From CALUOB01 sp944322305 (GTDB taxonomy: Bacteria; Actinomycetota; Coriobacteriia; Coriobacteriales; Coriobacteriaceae), in assembly GCA_963931605.1 (NCBI GenBank), contig OZ007031.1, forward strand, positions 558,001 to 622,000: 64,000 nucleotides of DNA. The letters are read 5' to 3'. The notes below the pieces were generated by a model. That model searched no databases and was not told where the DNA came from. It saw nothing but the letters and a program-made list of their open reading frames with translations. How positions within the stretch are numbered: position 1 is the first letter of the stretch; each line of letters opens with the position of its first letter. Position numbers and translations under genes: made by a program. This document shows positions 8,126 through 18,059 of the stretch, one piece after another.

Positions 8126-9089
8126 GGGCCTCCTCCTGCCTCTTGTCGTAGGCGTCGTACGCCGCCACGATGCGCCCCACGAGCGCGTGGCGCACCACGT
8201 CCTTGCGGTCCAGGTCGATAAAGGCGATGCCGTCCACGCCCTCGAGGATGTCGCGCAGCGTTGCGAGCGCCGAGCGCTTGCCCACGAGGTCGCGCTGGGT
8301 GGCGTCGCCGGTGATGATGAACTTGGAGTTGAAGCCCAGGCGCGTGAGAAACATCTTCATCTGCTCGGGCGTGGTGTTCTGCGCCTCGTCCAGGATCACG
8401 AAGGCGTCGTTCATGGTGCGCCCGCGCATGTAGGCCAAAGGCGCGATCTCGATCACGCCCTGCTCGATGAGGGCTGCGGCCCGCTCGCGGTCCATCATGT
8501 CGAACAGCGCGTCGTAGAGCGGTCGGACGTAGGGGTCGACCTTCTCCTCCAGGGTGCCGGGCAGAAAGCCGAGGTTCTCGCCCGCCTCGACCACCGGGCG
8601 GGTCAGCACGATGCGGCTCACCTCGTGGCGCGTGAGCGCCGCCACGGCAACGGCCATGGCAAGGTAGGTCTTGCCGGTGCCGGCCGGGCCCAGGCAGATG
8701 GTGACGGTGTGCTCGCTGATGGCCTCGATGTAGCGGCGCTGCCCCGGGGTCTTGGGGCGGATGGCCCGCCCGCGGTAGGTGTGCAGCACCTCGCCGTGCA
8801 GCGAGGTCGAGCGGTACACGTCGGCGCGGATGGCCTCCAAGGTGCGCAGGGCGTCGTCGGGCGTGGGCTCCTCGCCACGGGAGACCTGCTCGACCAGGTC
8901 AGTGAAGAGCCGGGCAAGCTGTTCCACCTCGCCCGCCTCCCCCGCCAGCGCAATGCGGTTGCCGCGCACCGAGACGCGCGCAGGCGTCTCGGCCTCCACA
9001 GCGCGCAGCACCGCATCCTCGGCGCCGGTGACGCGCGCCGCGTCCACGCCGTCCGGTATCGTGAGGCTGACCTTGGTCGGCTGCTCCAT
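8103..9089 (-). CDS. phoH: PhoH-family ATPase (PhoL type)
   Basis: A 328-residue cytoplasmic ATPase with Walker A GPAGTGKT (about residues 136-143) and Walker B FVILDEAQN. Members of this family next to ybeY are implicated in RNA metabolism and rRNA maturation, although the precise activity is not settled. The ATG at 9089 has GAGGGGAG upstream. It is followed by ybeY with overlap. Confidence 0.92.
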   Translation of the reverse strand: MEQPTKVSLTIPDGVDAARVTGAEDAVLRAVEAETPARVSVRGNRIALAGEAGEVEQLARLFTDLVEQVSRGEEPTPDDALRTLEAIRADVYRSTSLHGEVLHTYRGRAIRPKTPGQRRYIEAISEHTVTICLGPAGTGKTYLAMAVAVAALTRHEVSRIVLTRPVVEAGENLGFLPGTLEEKVDPYVRPLYDALFDMMDRERAAALIEQGVIEIAPLAYMRGRTMNDAFVILDEAQNTTPEQMKMFLTRLGFNSKFIITGDATQRDLVGKRSALATLRDILEGVDGIAFIDLDRKDVVRHALVGRIVAAYDAYDKRQEEAHGRIHKQ

Positions 9090-9099
9090 ACGCTCCCCT

Positions 9100-10377
9100 C
9101 TAACCCTCGGCGCCCACGTGTCCGCGCAGGATACCGTCTTCGCCTATCCCCGTAATAGTAACGCGAACGAGCGTCCCCGGGCCAGGTGCGCCGGGATCGA
9201 GAAGCACGCGGTGAAACGAAGCCAGCGTGGCCTCGCCGGGGTACTCCACCACGCCCAGCTCCTCGGTGCCCACGCGGCCGCGGGCGTCTTGGCGCGCCAT
9301 GCGCTGCGCCAGCCGCCGCAGGGCCGCCGCGCGTTCGGCGCGCACCTCCGGGGGAACCTGGTCGGCGGATTCGGCCGCCACCGTGCCGGGACGCGCGCTG
9401 TAGCGGAACACGTGCATGCGCGCAAAGCCCACCTTCTCGCAGAAGGCCAGCGTTTGGGCGAACTCCTCGTCCGTCTCGCCGGGGAAGCCGGCGATGACGT
9501 CGCACGAAAGGGCGGCCGTCGGCAGCACGGCGCGGATGCGCGAGGCCACCAGGGCGTACTCGTCGGCCGTGTAGAGGCGCCCCATGCGCTTGAGCGTAGA
9601 GGTGCAGCCGCTTTGCAAGGGCATATGGAAAAACGGAGCCACGCGCCCGCCGGAGGAGGCGACGACCTGTATGAGCGCGTCGGTGACCTCGGGCGGCTCG
9701 ATGGAGGAGAGGCGCACGTGCGCCGCGTCGGTCTCTGCCAGCACGCGCGCGAGCAAACCGTCCAGGGCAAGCGGCTCGCCGCCCTCCGAGAGGTCCTCGT
9801 AACGCCCCAGGTTCACGCCGGTGAGCACCACCTCGGCAGCTCCCGCCTCGACGGCGCGGCGCACCTCGGCCACCGCCTCGGCCGCAGGCACCGAGCGCGA
9901 GCGCCCGCGCGCCTTCCACACGATGCAGTACGTGCAGCGGTTGTCGCAGCCGTCCTGGACCTTCACGCCCAATCGGCTGCGCCCGAGCAAACCCCTGACC
10001 TCGGCGGGGTCGTGGGGTTGGGTGGGCGCCTCGGCGTCGGCGCCGGCTAGGCGCAGCGCGCAGGCCGCCACGGCGGTCTTGAGCGGCTCCACGCACACGC
10101 GCTCGGAAAGCTTCGCCAGCTCGGCGGCGTGGAGGTTGGCCATGCAGCCGGTGGCGATGACCTGCGGGCGCTGGGGCAGACCGAGCGCGCGGCGCACCGC
10201 CTTGCGGGTCTTGGCCTCCGCCTCGCCGGTGACTGCGCAGGTGTTCACCACCACCACGGCGGCCTCGTCCGGCGCGCCCACGCAAAAGCCGGCCTCCACG
10301 AGGTCGCGCACGATCCGGTCGGACTCCACGCGGTTCACGCGGCATCCGAGGTTCTCAACAGCGGCGGTCAGCGGCAT
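9100..10377 (-). CDS. mtaB: tRNA (t6A37) methylthiotransferase MtaB
   Basis: Radical SAM enzyme that converts t6A to ms2t6A at position 37 of ANN-decoding tRNAs. The 425 residues comprise an N-terminal UPF0004 domain with cluster cysteines (NLGCRVN, NTCAVT, TGCMA), the radical SAM motif CDNRCTYC (CX3CX2C), and a C-terminal TRAM-like domain ending in RGHVGAEG. The N-terminal NLGCRVNRVESDRI is characteristic of MtaB rather than MiaB or RimO. It follows dnaJ by 23 bp. Confidence 0.93.
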   Translation of the reverse strand: MPLTAAVENLGCRVNRVESDRIVRDLVEAGFCVGAPDEAAVVVVNTCAVTGEAEAKTRKAVRRALGLPQRPQVIATGCMANLHAAELAKLSERVCVEPLKTAVAACALRLAGADAEAPTQPHDPAEVRGLLGRSRLGVKVQDGCDNRCTYCIVWKARGRSRSVPAAEAVAEVRRAVEAGAAEVVLTGVNLGRYEDLSEGGEPLALDGLLARVLAETDAAHVRLSSIEPPEVTDALIQVVASSGGRVAPFFHMPLQSGCTSTLKRMGRLYTADEYALVASRIRAVLPTAALSCDVIAGFPGETDEEFAQTLAFCEKVGFARMHVFRYSARPGTVAAESADQVPPEVRAERAAALRRLAQRMARQDARGRVGTEELGVVEYPGEATLASFHRVLLDPGAPGPGTLVRVTITGIGEDGILRGHVGAEG

Positions 10378-10400
10378 GGAGCTCCTCTCGCCCGAAGGCG

Positions 10401-11549
10401 TTAGTCGATGATGTCGTCGATGGCGTCGCGCAGGCGCTCGCCGAAGTTCTTGCGCTTCTCGACCGTCTCGCCGGTGAGCTCGGCAAAGCGCTCAAGGCAG
10501 GCGCGCTGCTCGCCGGTGAGCTTGCGCGGAACGGCGACTTCGATGTGCGCGACAAGGTCGCCGCGGCCCGAGCCGCTCACACGCGGCATGCCCTTGCCAG
10601 CCACGCGCACCGTAGCGCCGGGCTGCGTGCCCGCCGGGACTTCCACCGAAACGCCCTCGTCGGGCATGACGCCCTCGATTTCGACGGTGGTGCCGAGCGC
10701 TGCCTGCGTCATGGAGACGGAAACGGTGCAGGCCAGGTCGTCCCCGCGGCGCTGGAAGCGGTCGTCCTCGGCCACCTCGACCGTAACGATGAGGTCGCCT
10801 GCCGGCGCGCCGCGCCAGCCCGCCTCGCCGTAGCCGGAGACGCGCAGCTTGGCGCCGGTGCTCACGCCGGCCGGGACCTGGATGTCGATGCGCTCGTGCG
10901 TGGGCGTGCGACCCTGGCCGTCGCACATCTCGCAGGGGTGGTCGATGACCGTGCCCTCGCCGTGGCAGTCCGGGCAGGGCGCGGACGACTGGACCTGGCC
11001 GAAGATGGAGCGCTGCACCGTGGTGACGAAGCCGGTGCCGCGGCAGGTGGGGCAGCTGCGCTCGGTGGCGCCGTCGGCATAGCCCTTGCCGCCGCAGTCC
11101 TCGCAGGGAGCCAGGCGGTCGTAGCCTATGGTCTTGGTGCAGCCGAGGGCCGCCTCCTCAAGCGTGACGGTGAGGCGGATGGCCATGTCGCGCCCGGCAC
11201 GGCGCCGCTCGCGGGTGCCGTGACCGCCCGCGCCGCCGAAGAACGACGAGAAGATGTCGTCCATGCCCATGCCGCCGAAGATGTCGCTGATGTCGACGTA
11301 GCCCGAGCCGCCGCCGAAGCCCGCCGGGCCGTTGGGGTCGCCGAAGCGGTCGTAGTTGGCGCGCTTCTGCTCGTCGGAGAGGACGGAGTAAGCCTCGTTG
11401 ACCTCCTTGAAGCGCTCCTCGGCGTCAGGAGCCTTGTTGACATCCGGATGCAGCTCGCGCGCCTTTTTGAGAAACGCGCGCTTGATGGTGCGCTGGTCAG
11501 CGTCGTGTGCAACCCCCAGAACCTCGTAATAGTCACGCTTGTCCGACAC
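10401..11549 (-). CDS. dnaJ: Chaperone protein DnaJ
   Basis: Hsp40 co-chaperone that delivers clients to DnaK and stimulates its ATPase. The 382 residues have a J domain with HPD (residues 34-36), a Gly/Phe-rich linker, four CxxCxGxG zinc repeats (CEDCGGKG, CPTCRGTG, CPDCHGEG, CEMCDGQG) and the C-terminal substrate domains. The GTG start at 11549 has AAGGG upstream. A run of eight G (coding strand) lies about 40 bp upstream. No CIRCE or HAIR heat-shock operator was seen. Confidence 0.97.
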   Translation of the reverse strand: MSDKRDYYEVLGVAHDADQRTIKRAFLKKARELHPDVNKAPDAEERFKEVNEAYSVLSDEQKRANYDRFGDPNGPAGFGGGSGYVDISDIFGGMGMDDIFSSFFGGAGGHGTRERRRAGRDMAIRLTVTLEEAALGCTKTIGYDRLAPCEDCGGKGYADGATERSCPTCRGTGFVTTVQRSIFGQVQSSAPCPDCHGEGTVIDHPCEMCDGQGRTPTHERIDIQVPAGVSTGAKLRVSGYGEAGWRGAPAGDLIVTVEVAEDDRFQRRGDDLACTVSVSMTQAALGTTVEIEGVMPDEGVSVEVPAGTQPGATVRVAGKGMPRVSGSGRGDLVAHIEVAVPRKLTGEQRACLERFAELTGETVEKRKNFGERLRDAIDDIID

Positions 11550-11628
11550 GGTTAGGCCCTTCTCCCCTTATGCGCGCAGGGAGGCGCCCCCCCCTGCATC
11601 GATCCTGAAACATGCAACAGTATGCCCC

Positions 11629-11662
11629 AAAAAGCGGCGCCGAGAAACCGCGGCGCCGCTTT
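11629..11662 (-). terminator. Rho-independent terminator after the membrane DnaJ gene
   Basis: Stem GCGGCGCCG/CGGCGCCGC with an eight-base loop; on the minus strand it is followed by TTTTT. It separates the membrane DnaJ gene from dnaJ. Confidence 0.75.
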
Positions 11663-11735
11663 GAGCGCGGCCGTCAACGCGCGCCGGCGTGACCCCGAGC
11701 TCAAACCAGGGGACGCGCCGGGCGCGGAACGTTCG

Positions 11736-12860
11736 CTAGAAGTAATAGTAGCTGTACGGCGCGAGGAACATGCGCTGCGAGCAGCTGGTGAACCACACCG
11801 CCACGAGCGCGAAGAACAGCCCGTTGCCCACGCCGTTGAGCGCCTGCATCACGCCGCGCTTCCACCACAGGGCGCTGCGGTGGAGCACGTCGCTCGTGAG
11901 CACCATGGCGACGCCGATCACGAGCGGCACGAGGCAGATCGCGGCGAAGACCGTGAAGACGCCCGCCGCAGCCGAGAAGGCCAGAAACGGCAACATGAAG
12001 CCGATGAGGTAAAAGCCCGTGGCCGCGCGCCCCTCGAGGCGCTCGGCGGCCACCTTGGCGCGTCCCACCAGGTCGCCGGCGGCCGCGCCGTTGGTGCCGG
12101 CGTGGCCCTTGCCCTTGACGCGCACGGTGTCGCCGTCGTGCGTGCCGGGGGCGAACTCGATCACCGCCTCGGAGGTGACGCTCGTGCGGCCCGAGCCGCC
12201 GCACACGTTGCAGGGCTCGGCCACGACCTTACCCGAGCCGCCGCACTCGGGGCAGACCACCTGGAAGGTGCCCATGCCGAACAGGGACGCCATGTCCACC
12301 GGGATGGAGCCCGCGCCGCCGCAGGTGGGGCAGGTGTGGGCGTGATCGGTGGCCATGGAGCCGATCCCGGAGCAGTTGGCGCAGGGCTCGTAGTGGCGGT
12401 ACGTCACGCCGCGGCGCGCCCCGTGCTTGGCCTCCTCGCGCGTAAGCTCAACGTCGACCACCACGTCGGCGCCGTTCTCGGGGTTGTAGGCCGCCCGCCC
12501 GCGCCGGCGCTGGCCGGTCCAGGCGCCACCGAAGGGGAACCCGTCGAACGGCGACCCGCCGAAGGGGCTGCCCGCGTAGCCGCCGCCGTACGAGCCGCCG
12601 CCCCCGTAGGGGCTCGACGGCGCGCCGGCAAAGGGGTTGCCCGAGCGCATGGCGTCGTAGCGGGCGCGCTTCTTCTCGTCCGAAAGCACCGCGTAGGCCT
12701 CGGAAACCTCTTTGAAGCGCTCCTCGGCGTCCGGCGCCTTGTTGATGTCGGGGTGAAGCTTGCGGGCCTTTTGCTGAAAAGCCTTCTGAATCTCCTGCTT
12801 CGACGCGTCCTTGGACACGCCGAGGATCGCATAGTAGTCCTTCTCGTTCATCGTCGCCAT
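11736..12860 (-). CDS. Membrane-anchored DnaJ-like protein
   Basis: A 374-residue protein with a full J domain (YYAILGVSKDAS, HPD near residues 36-38), a Gly-rich linker with SPFGG repeats, and four zinc CxxCxGxG repeats (CANCSGIG, CPTCGGAG, CPECGGSG, CNVCGGSG). It then has one substrate-domain-like segment (VRVKGKGHAG). From about residue 282 the usual second substrate and dimerisation domain is replaced by about three membrane helices (GFYLIGFMLPFLAF, CLVPLVIGVAMVL, NGLFFALVAVWFTSC). It probably brings DnaK to the inner face of the membrane; that role is inference. It lies upstream of canonical dnaJ but ends in its own terminator. The ATG at 12860 has GAGGAGG upstream. Confidence 0.88.
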   Translation of the reverse strand: MATMNEKDYYAILGVSKDASKQEIQKAFQQKARKLHPDINKAPDAEERFKEVSEAYAVLSDEKKRARYDAMRSGNPFAGAPSSPYGGGGSYGGGYAGSPFGGSPFDGFPFGGAWTGQRRRGRAAYNPENGADVVVDVELTREEAKHGARRGVTYRHYEPCANCSGIGSMATDHAHTCPTCGGAGSIPVDMASLFGMGTFQVVCPECGGSGKVVAEPCNVCGGSGRTSVTSEAVIEFAPGTHDGDTVRVKGKGHAGTNGAAAGDLVGRAKVAAERLEGRAATGFYLIGFMLPFLAFSAAAGVFTVFAAICLVPLVIGVAMVLTSDVLHRSALWWKRGVMQALNGVGNGLFFALVAVWFTSCSQRMFLAPYSYYYF

Positions 12861-12925
12861 CAGGCGTGTGACCTCCTCGGCCGCGCAGGCGGCCTTGAGC
12901 CTGGGTTTGGGCAGATAGCGTCAGA

Positions 12926-12931
12926 AGTATA
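12926..12931 (-). promoter_or_regulatory. Probable -10 box for the membrane DnaJ gene
   Basis: TATACT on the minus strand 66 bp upstream of the start codon, in an AT-rich pocket of an otherwise GC-rich gap. No convincing -35 hexamer is visible. Confidence 0.4.
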
Positions 12932-13063
12932 TACGAGGTGCATCTCCACGGCCAGCAGGCGTGCCGCTTGCCCACGCCAAATGCAGATAGAGCGCCGCTT
13001 GCTGAAAGGATCGCCCCATCGCATCCGGAGAGTGGTTGTCAGGCGATTGCCCTGTAACACCCC

Positions 13064-14320
13064 TCAGCTCGCGGCGAGGTCCCAGAAAAGGCCGTAGAGC
13101 TCGTTGCCCAACAGCCAGCCGCGCCGCGTGGGCATCAGGCGCGCCCCGCCGGTCGCAGGGCCTTTCCCCGCCGGCGCGTCTTCCCAGAAGGCGAGGCCCT
13201 CGGCGCAGGCGACCTTAACCGCGCGCGCCAGGGCGTCCCTCGGGATCACGGCTGCAGCGCGGGCGAGAAGCTCGGCGGACACGCCGCCGGTCATCCGCAG
13301 GCCGAGCATCAAGTCCTCGGCAGCCGCCTCGCGCGCACTCAAGCACTCAAGGTCGAAGACAGGGCCGGGATCCTCCCCGGGCAAGGCGTCTCCCCGCTGC
13401 GTGAAGCGCAGGCGCGCGGGCGCATCGGCGGCAACGCCCTCCCCAGACGGCCCGAACGCCGCGCCCGCCTCGGGCAAGCCGAGCGCGTCGCGCAGGTCGG
13501 CGTACGTGCGCGCGTCGAGCATGCTCGCGGCCGAGCGACCTACGCCCAGGTAAGGAACGCCCGTCCAGTACGCGACGTTGTGCCTGCACGCCTTGCCCGG
13601 CCGCGCGTAGCTCGCCACCTCGTAGGGGGCAAACCCCGCTTGAAAGAGCACCTCGCGGGCCATCTCCATGCAGCGCGCTTGGAAATCCTCGTCGGGCTCG
13701 GCAAAGGCCCCGCGGTCGATAAGCCGCTCAAGCGCCGTACCCTCCTCCACCGTGAGCGGGTAGACCGACACGTGGCCCGCGCCGCTTTTGACCGCGTCTT
13801 CAAGCGTATCCCGCCAGGAGGCCGCGGTCTGCAAGGGGATGCCGCACATGAGGTCAACCGAGACGTTGAGCCCGGCCGCACGCGCCTCAGACACCGCCAC
13901 GCGGGCGCGCGCGGCGGTGTGCAGGCGCCCGAGCGCGGCGAGCTCCTCGTCGCAAAAGCTCTGAACACCGAGCGAGAGGCGCGTGGCACCGGCCTCCTTG
14001 AGCGCGAAGGCGAGCGCGGCGCTCAGCGACTCGGGGTTGGCCTCGCAGGTAAGCTCTTCAAGCGCCGGCGCAGCGTCCCGTATGGCACGCACCACCTCTG
14101 CCAAGCCCGCACCCAGAAGGGTCGGCGTACCGCCTCCTATATAGGCGGTGCGGCAGGCCCCCAGGAACCCCTGCGCCCCCAGCCGCTCCACGCAGGAACG
14201 CAGGCGGCCAGCGTAGCCTGCGAGCAGCCCTGCGTCGCGACACGGAGCGGAGTCGAAGTCGCAGTAGCGGCACTTCGACGCGCAAAACGGCACGTGAAGG
14301 TACAGAGCTTCGATCGCCAT
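13064..14320 (-). CDS. hemW: Radical SAM protein HemW (heme chaperone)
   Basis: A HemN-like radical SAM protein; family members bind heme and deliver it to respiratory enzymes rather than oxidising coproporphyrinogen. The 418 residues open with LYLHVPFCASKCRYCDF, giving the CX3CX2C cluster motif, and include YIGGGTPTLL. The ATG at 14320 has AAAGGAGGG upstream. It lies between dus and the membrane dnaJ gene. A 127-bp inverted repeat sits directly upstream. Confidence 0.9.
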   Translation of the reverse strand: MAIEALYLHVPFCASKCRYCDFDSAPCRDAGLLAGYAGRLRSCVERLGAQGFLGACRTAYIGGGTPTLLGAGLAEVVRAIRDAAPALEELTCEANPESLSAALAFALKEAGATRLSLGVQSFCDEELAALGRLHTAARARVAVSEARAAGLNVSVDLMCGIPLQTAASWRDTLEDAVKSGAGHVSVYPLTVEEGTALERLIDRGAFAEPDEDFQARCMEMAREVLFQAGFAPYEVASYARPGKACRHNVAYWTGVPYLGVGRSAASMLDARTYADLRDALGLPEAGAAFGPSGEGVAADAPARLRFTQRGDALPGEDPGPVFDLECLSAREAAAEDLMLGLRMTGGVSAELLARAAAVIPRDALARAVKVACAEGLAFWEDAPAGKGPATGGARLMPTRRGWLLGNELYGLFWDLAAS

Positions 14321-14342
14321 TTGCCGAAACGCCCTCCTTTGG

Positions 14343-14469
14343 GAAAATGGATGTTGTTTTCCGGGGTCCCGTCAAGTATACGGGCGTTTTGCCCGAGCAA
14401 AGGCGCTGGTAGAAGGATTGCGCTTTCAGCGGCTACTTCGACGGACGCCGCAAAACAACATCCATTTTC
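14343..14469. repeat. Inverted repeat with 18-bp perfect arms upstream of hemW
   Basis: GAAAATGGATGTTGTTTT at 14343-14360 is repeated as its exact reverse complement at 14452-14469; pairing continues imperfectly for another ~15 bp inward (CCGGGGTCCCGTCAAGTA against GCGGCGTCCGTCGAAGTA). The interior contains a possible -10 box (TATACT, minus strand, 14375-14380) for hemW. No transposase gene or clear target duplication is seen. Confidence 0.8.
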
Positions 14470-14505
14470 GCGTCTGCGCCCTTTTCGCGCCTTCGAACGA
14501 CCCCG

Positions 14506-15534
14506 TCAGAGCCCTGCCGCCCTCGTATCAATCACTTTTCCGTCCGCAACCACCCACGTTTCAGACGCTTTGCCCAGATCGCTCACCAACGCGCGGAAGT
14601 CCTCGGCGCTGACGCAGGCCGTGGCGCGGCGGCGCCACGCGGCGGCCTCGGGCAGCCCCTTCAGATACCAAGCGGCGAAGGTCCGCGCCCGCACCATGTG
14701 AGCCCCCGCCTCTTCGAGAAGCCCCAGGTGCTGCCGAAACGCCTCCAGGCGCTCCTCGAAGCCATGCGGCCGCGGCTCCTCGCCCGTGCGCAAAAGGCTG
14801 AGCGCGTCCTCGAAGATCCAGGGGTTGCCGTAGGTGCCGCGCGCGCAGAACACCGCGCTCGCCGCGGTCTCGGTGAGCATGCGCACGGCGTCTTGCGCGC
14901 AGAACACGTCGCCCGAGCCGATCACCGGCACACCCACGCGCGCGGCCACCTCGTCGATGATCGACCAGTCAGCCGTGCCCGTGTACATCTGCGAGGCCGT
15001 GCGCCCGTGCACCGCCACGGCGGCGGCGCCAGCTGCCTCCATGCGCGCCGCGAAGTCCGGCGCGGTGCGCTCGGCGGCCGTGTACCCGATGCGCATCTTC
15101 ACGGTCACCGGCACCTGAGCGCGCTCGACGGCGGCGCGCACGATGGCCTCGGCGCGCTCGGGCGCGCGCATGAGCGCGCTGCCCTCGCCCTTGCCGGCAA
15201 CCTTGCGCACCGGGCACGCCATGTTGATGTCGATGAGCGTGAGCTTCGCGCCCACACGCTCCTGGACCGCCTCGACGGCGCGGCTGAACTGCTCGGGTTT
15301 GGTGCCGAACAGCTGCACGCACAGCTGGGGCTCGCGCGCGTCGGGCATCACGAGGTCCCAGGTTTTCTCACCGTTGTAGGCAAGGCCCGCCACGCTCACC
15401 ATCTCGGAGTACGCCCAGCGTGCCCCGTGCGCGCGGCACATGAGCCGGTAGGGCGCGTCGGTCACGCCTGCCATCGGCGCGAGCAAAAAGGGCTGCGCGG
15501 CAAACGCGGCCCTGAGGTCGTCAGCATAACCCAT
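14506..15534 (-). CDS. dus: tRNA-dihydrouridine synthase
   Basis: FMN enzyme that reduces uridines in the D-loop of tRNA. The 342-residue protein begins MGYADDLRAAF, then LAPMAGVTDAPYR (FMN-binding start of the TIM barrel), the catalytic Cys in NMACPVRKVAGKGEGSAL, and IGSGDVF for phosphate binding. The ATG at 15534 is chosen because the barrel motif follows directly. The family is DusB-like. It is 68 bp downstream of lepA. Confidence 0.93.
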   Translation of the reverse strand: MGYADDLRAAFAAQPFLLAPMAGVTDAPYRLMCRAHGARWAYSEMVSVAGLAYNGEKTWDLVMPDAREPQLCVQLFGTKPEQFSRAVEAVQERVGAKLTLIDINMACPVRKVAGKGEGSALMRAPERAEAIVRAAVERAQVPVTVKMRIGYTAAERTAPDFAARMEAAGAAAVAVHGRTASQMYTGTADWSIIDEVAARVGVPVIGSGDVFCAQDAVRMLTETAASAVFCARGTYGNPWIFEDALSLLRTGEEPRPHGFEERLEAFRQHLGLLEEAGAHMVRARTFAAWYLKGLPEAAAWRRRATACVSAEDFRALVSDLGKASETWVVADGKVIDTRAAGL

Positions 15535-15602
15535 GAGGTCTCCCCTGCTGCATGTATGAGATCGGCCGGGCGCGGCCCTAGGCGCCGCATCCCGGCCGAG
15601 CG

Positions 15603-17423
<1,821 letters not shown>

Positions 17424-17502
17424 AGCGTATACCGCTCCTACAGGGGAGAGGGACGCGCGTGTGCAAACGGTGAGAAACACAGGCTTTCCATGGGTTTTGC
17501 CC

Positions 17503-17531
17503 TTCTCACGGGCGGGCGCGCGTGCTATAGT
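17503..17531 (+). promoter_or_regulatory. Promoter of rpsT
   Basis: TTCTCA and TATAGT separated by 17 bp, 66 bp upstream of the rpsT start, on the + strand. The -35 box is a poor match; the -10 box is good. Confidence 0.5.
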
Positions 17532-17596
17532 GCAGCAGTTGATCTCAACGCCGTGTCTCAGAAGGCAGAGAGTACACACTGAAAGGAACGTTCGAA

Positions 17597-17860
17597 GTGG
17601 CAAACATCAAGTCTCAGAAGAAGCGCATCCGTCAGGCTGAGAAGGCCCGTCTCCGCAACCGCGCGGTCAAGTCCGAGCTCAAGACGCTCGTGCGTCGTGT
17701 CCGCGAGGCTGTGGATGCTGGCGACGTCGAGAAGGCGCAGGCTGCGGCCTCCCACGCGTACAAGCGCCTCGACATGGCTGCAACCAAGGGTATCATCCAC
17801 AAGAACCAGGCCGCCAACCGCAAGTCCGGCGTCCAGAAGCTTGTGAACGGCCTGAAGTAG
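17597..17860 (+). CDS. rpsT: 30S ribosomal protein S20
   Basis: An 87-residue basic protein that binds 16S rRNA at the base of the body. The sequence MANIKSQKKRIRQAEKARLR is the standard S20 start. The initiation codon is GTG with GAAAGGAACG upstream. It is the only + strand gene between 1 and 30 kb, lies between holA and lepA as in many Gram-positive genomes, and has its own promoter and terminator. Confidence 0.97.
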   Translation: MANIKSQKKRIRQAEKARLRNRAVKSELKTLVRRVREAVDAGDVEKAQAAASHAYKRLDMAATKGIIHKNQAANRKSGVQKLVNGLK

Positions 17861-17885
17861 TTTCTTCCCACATCGCGTTCGAGAA

Positions 17886-17919
17886 GGGCCCCGCGCATCC
17901 ACCGCAGGGCCCTTTCTTT
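17886..17919 (+). terminator. Rho-independent terminator after rpsT
   Basis: AAGGGCCC and GGGCCCTT form a stem with a 15-base loop followed by TTTCTTT, 25 bp past the rpsT stop. Confidence 0.8.
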
Positions 17920-18059
17920 GTGCGTCGCGCCCCAGCACGCGCGGCAAGCGAGGCCCCCGTTGGCCCGGAACGGATTCTTACCTGCGAGCATGGGCAGCCG
18001 GGACGTGCCCGGCAGCTGTGTCGGCGGCGGTTGCCCCTGACGCACAGCGGCGCGAAGCG

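Noticed and set aside
10401..12954. CIRCE or HAIR heat-shock operator for the dnaJ genes
   Set aside because: Neither TTAGCACTC-type nor CTTGAGT-type inverted repeats occur upstream of either gene.
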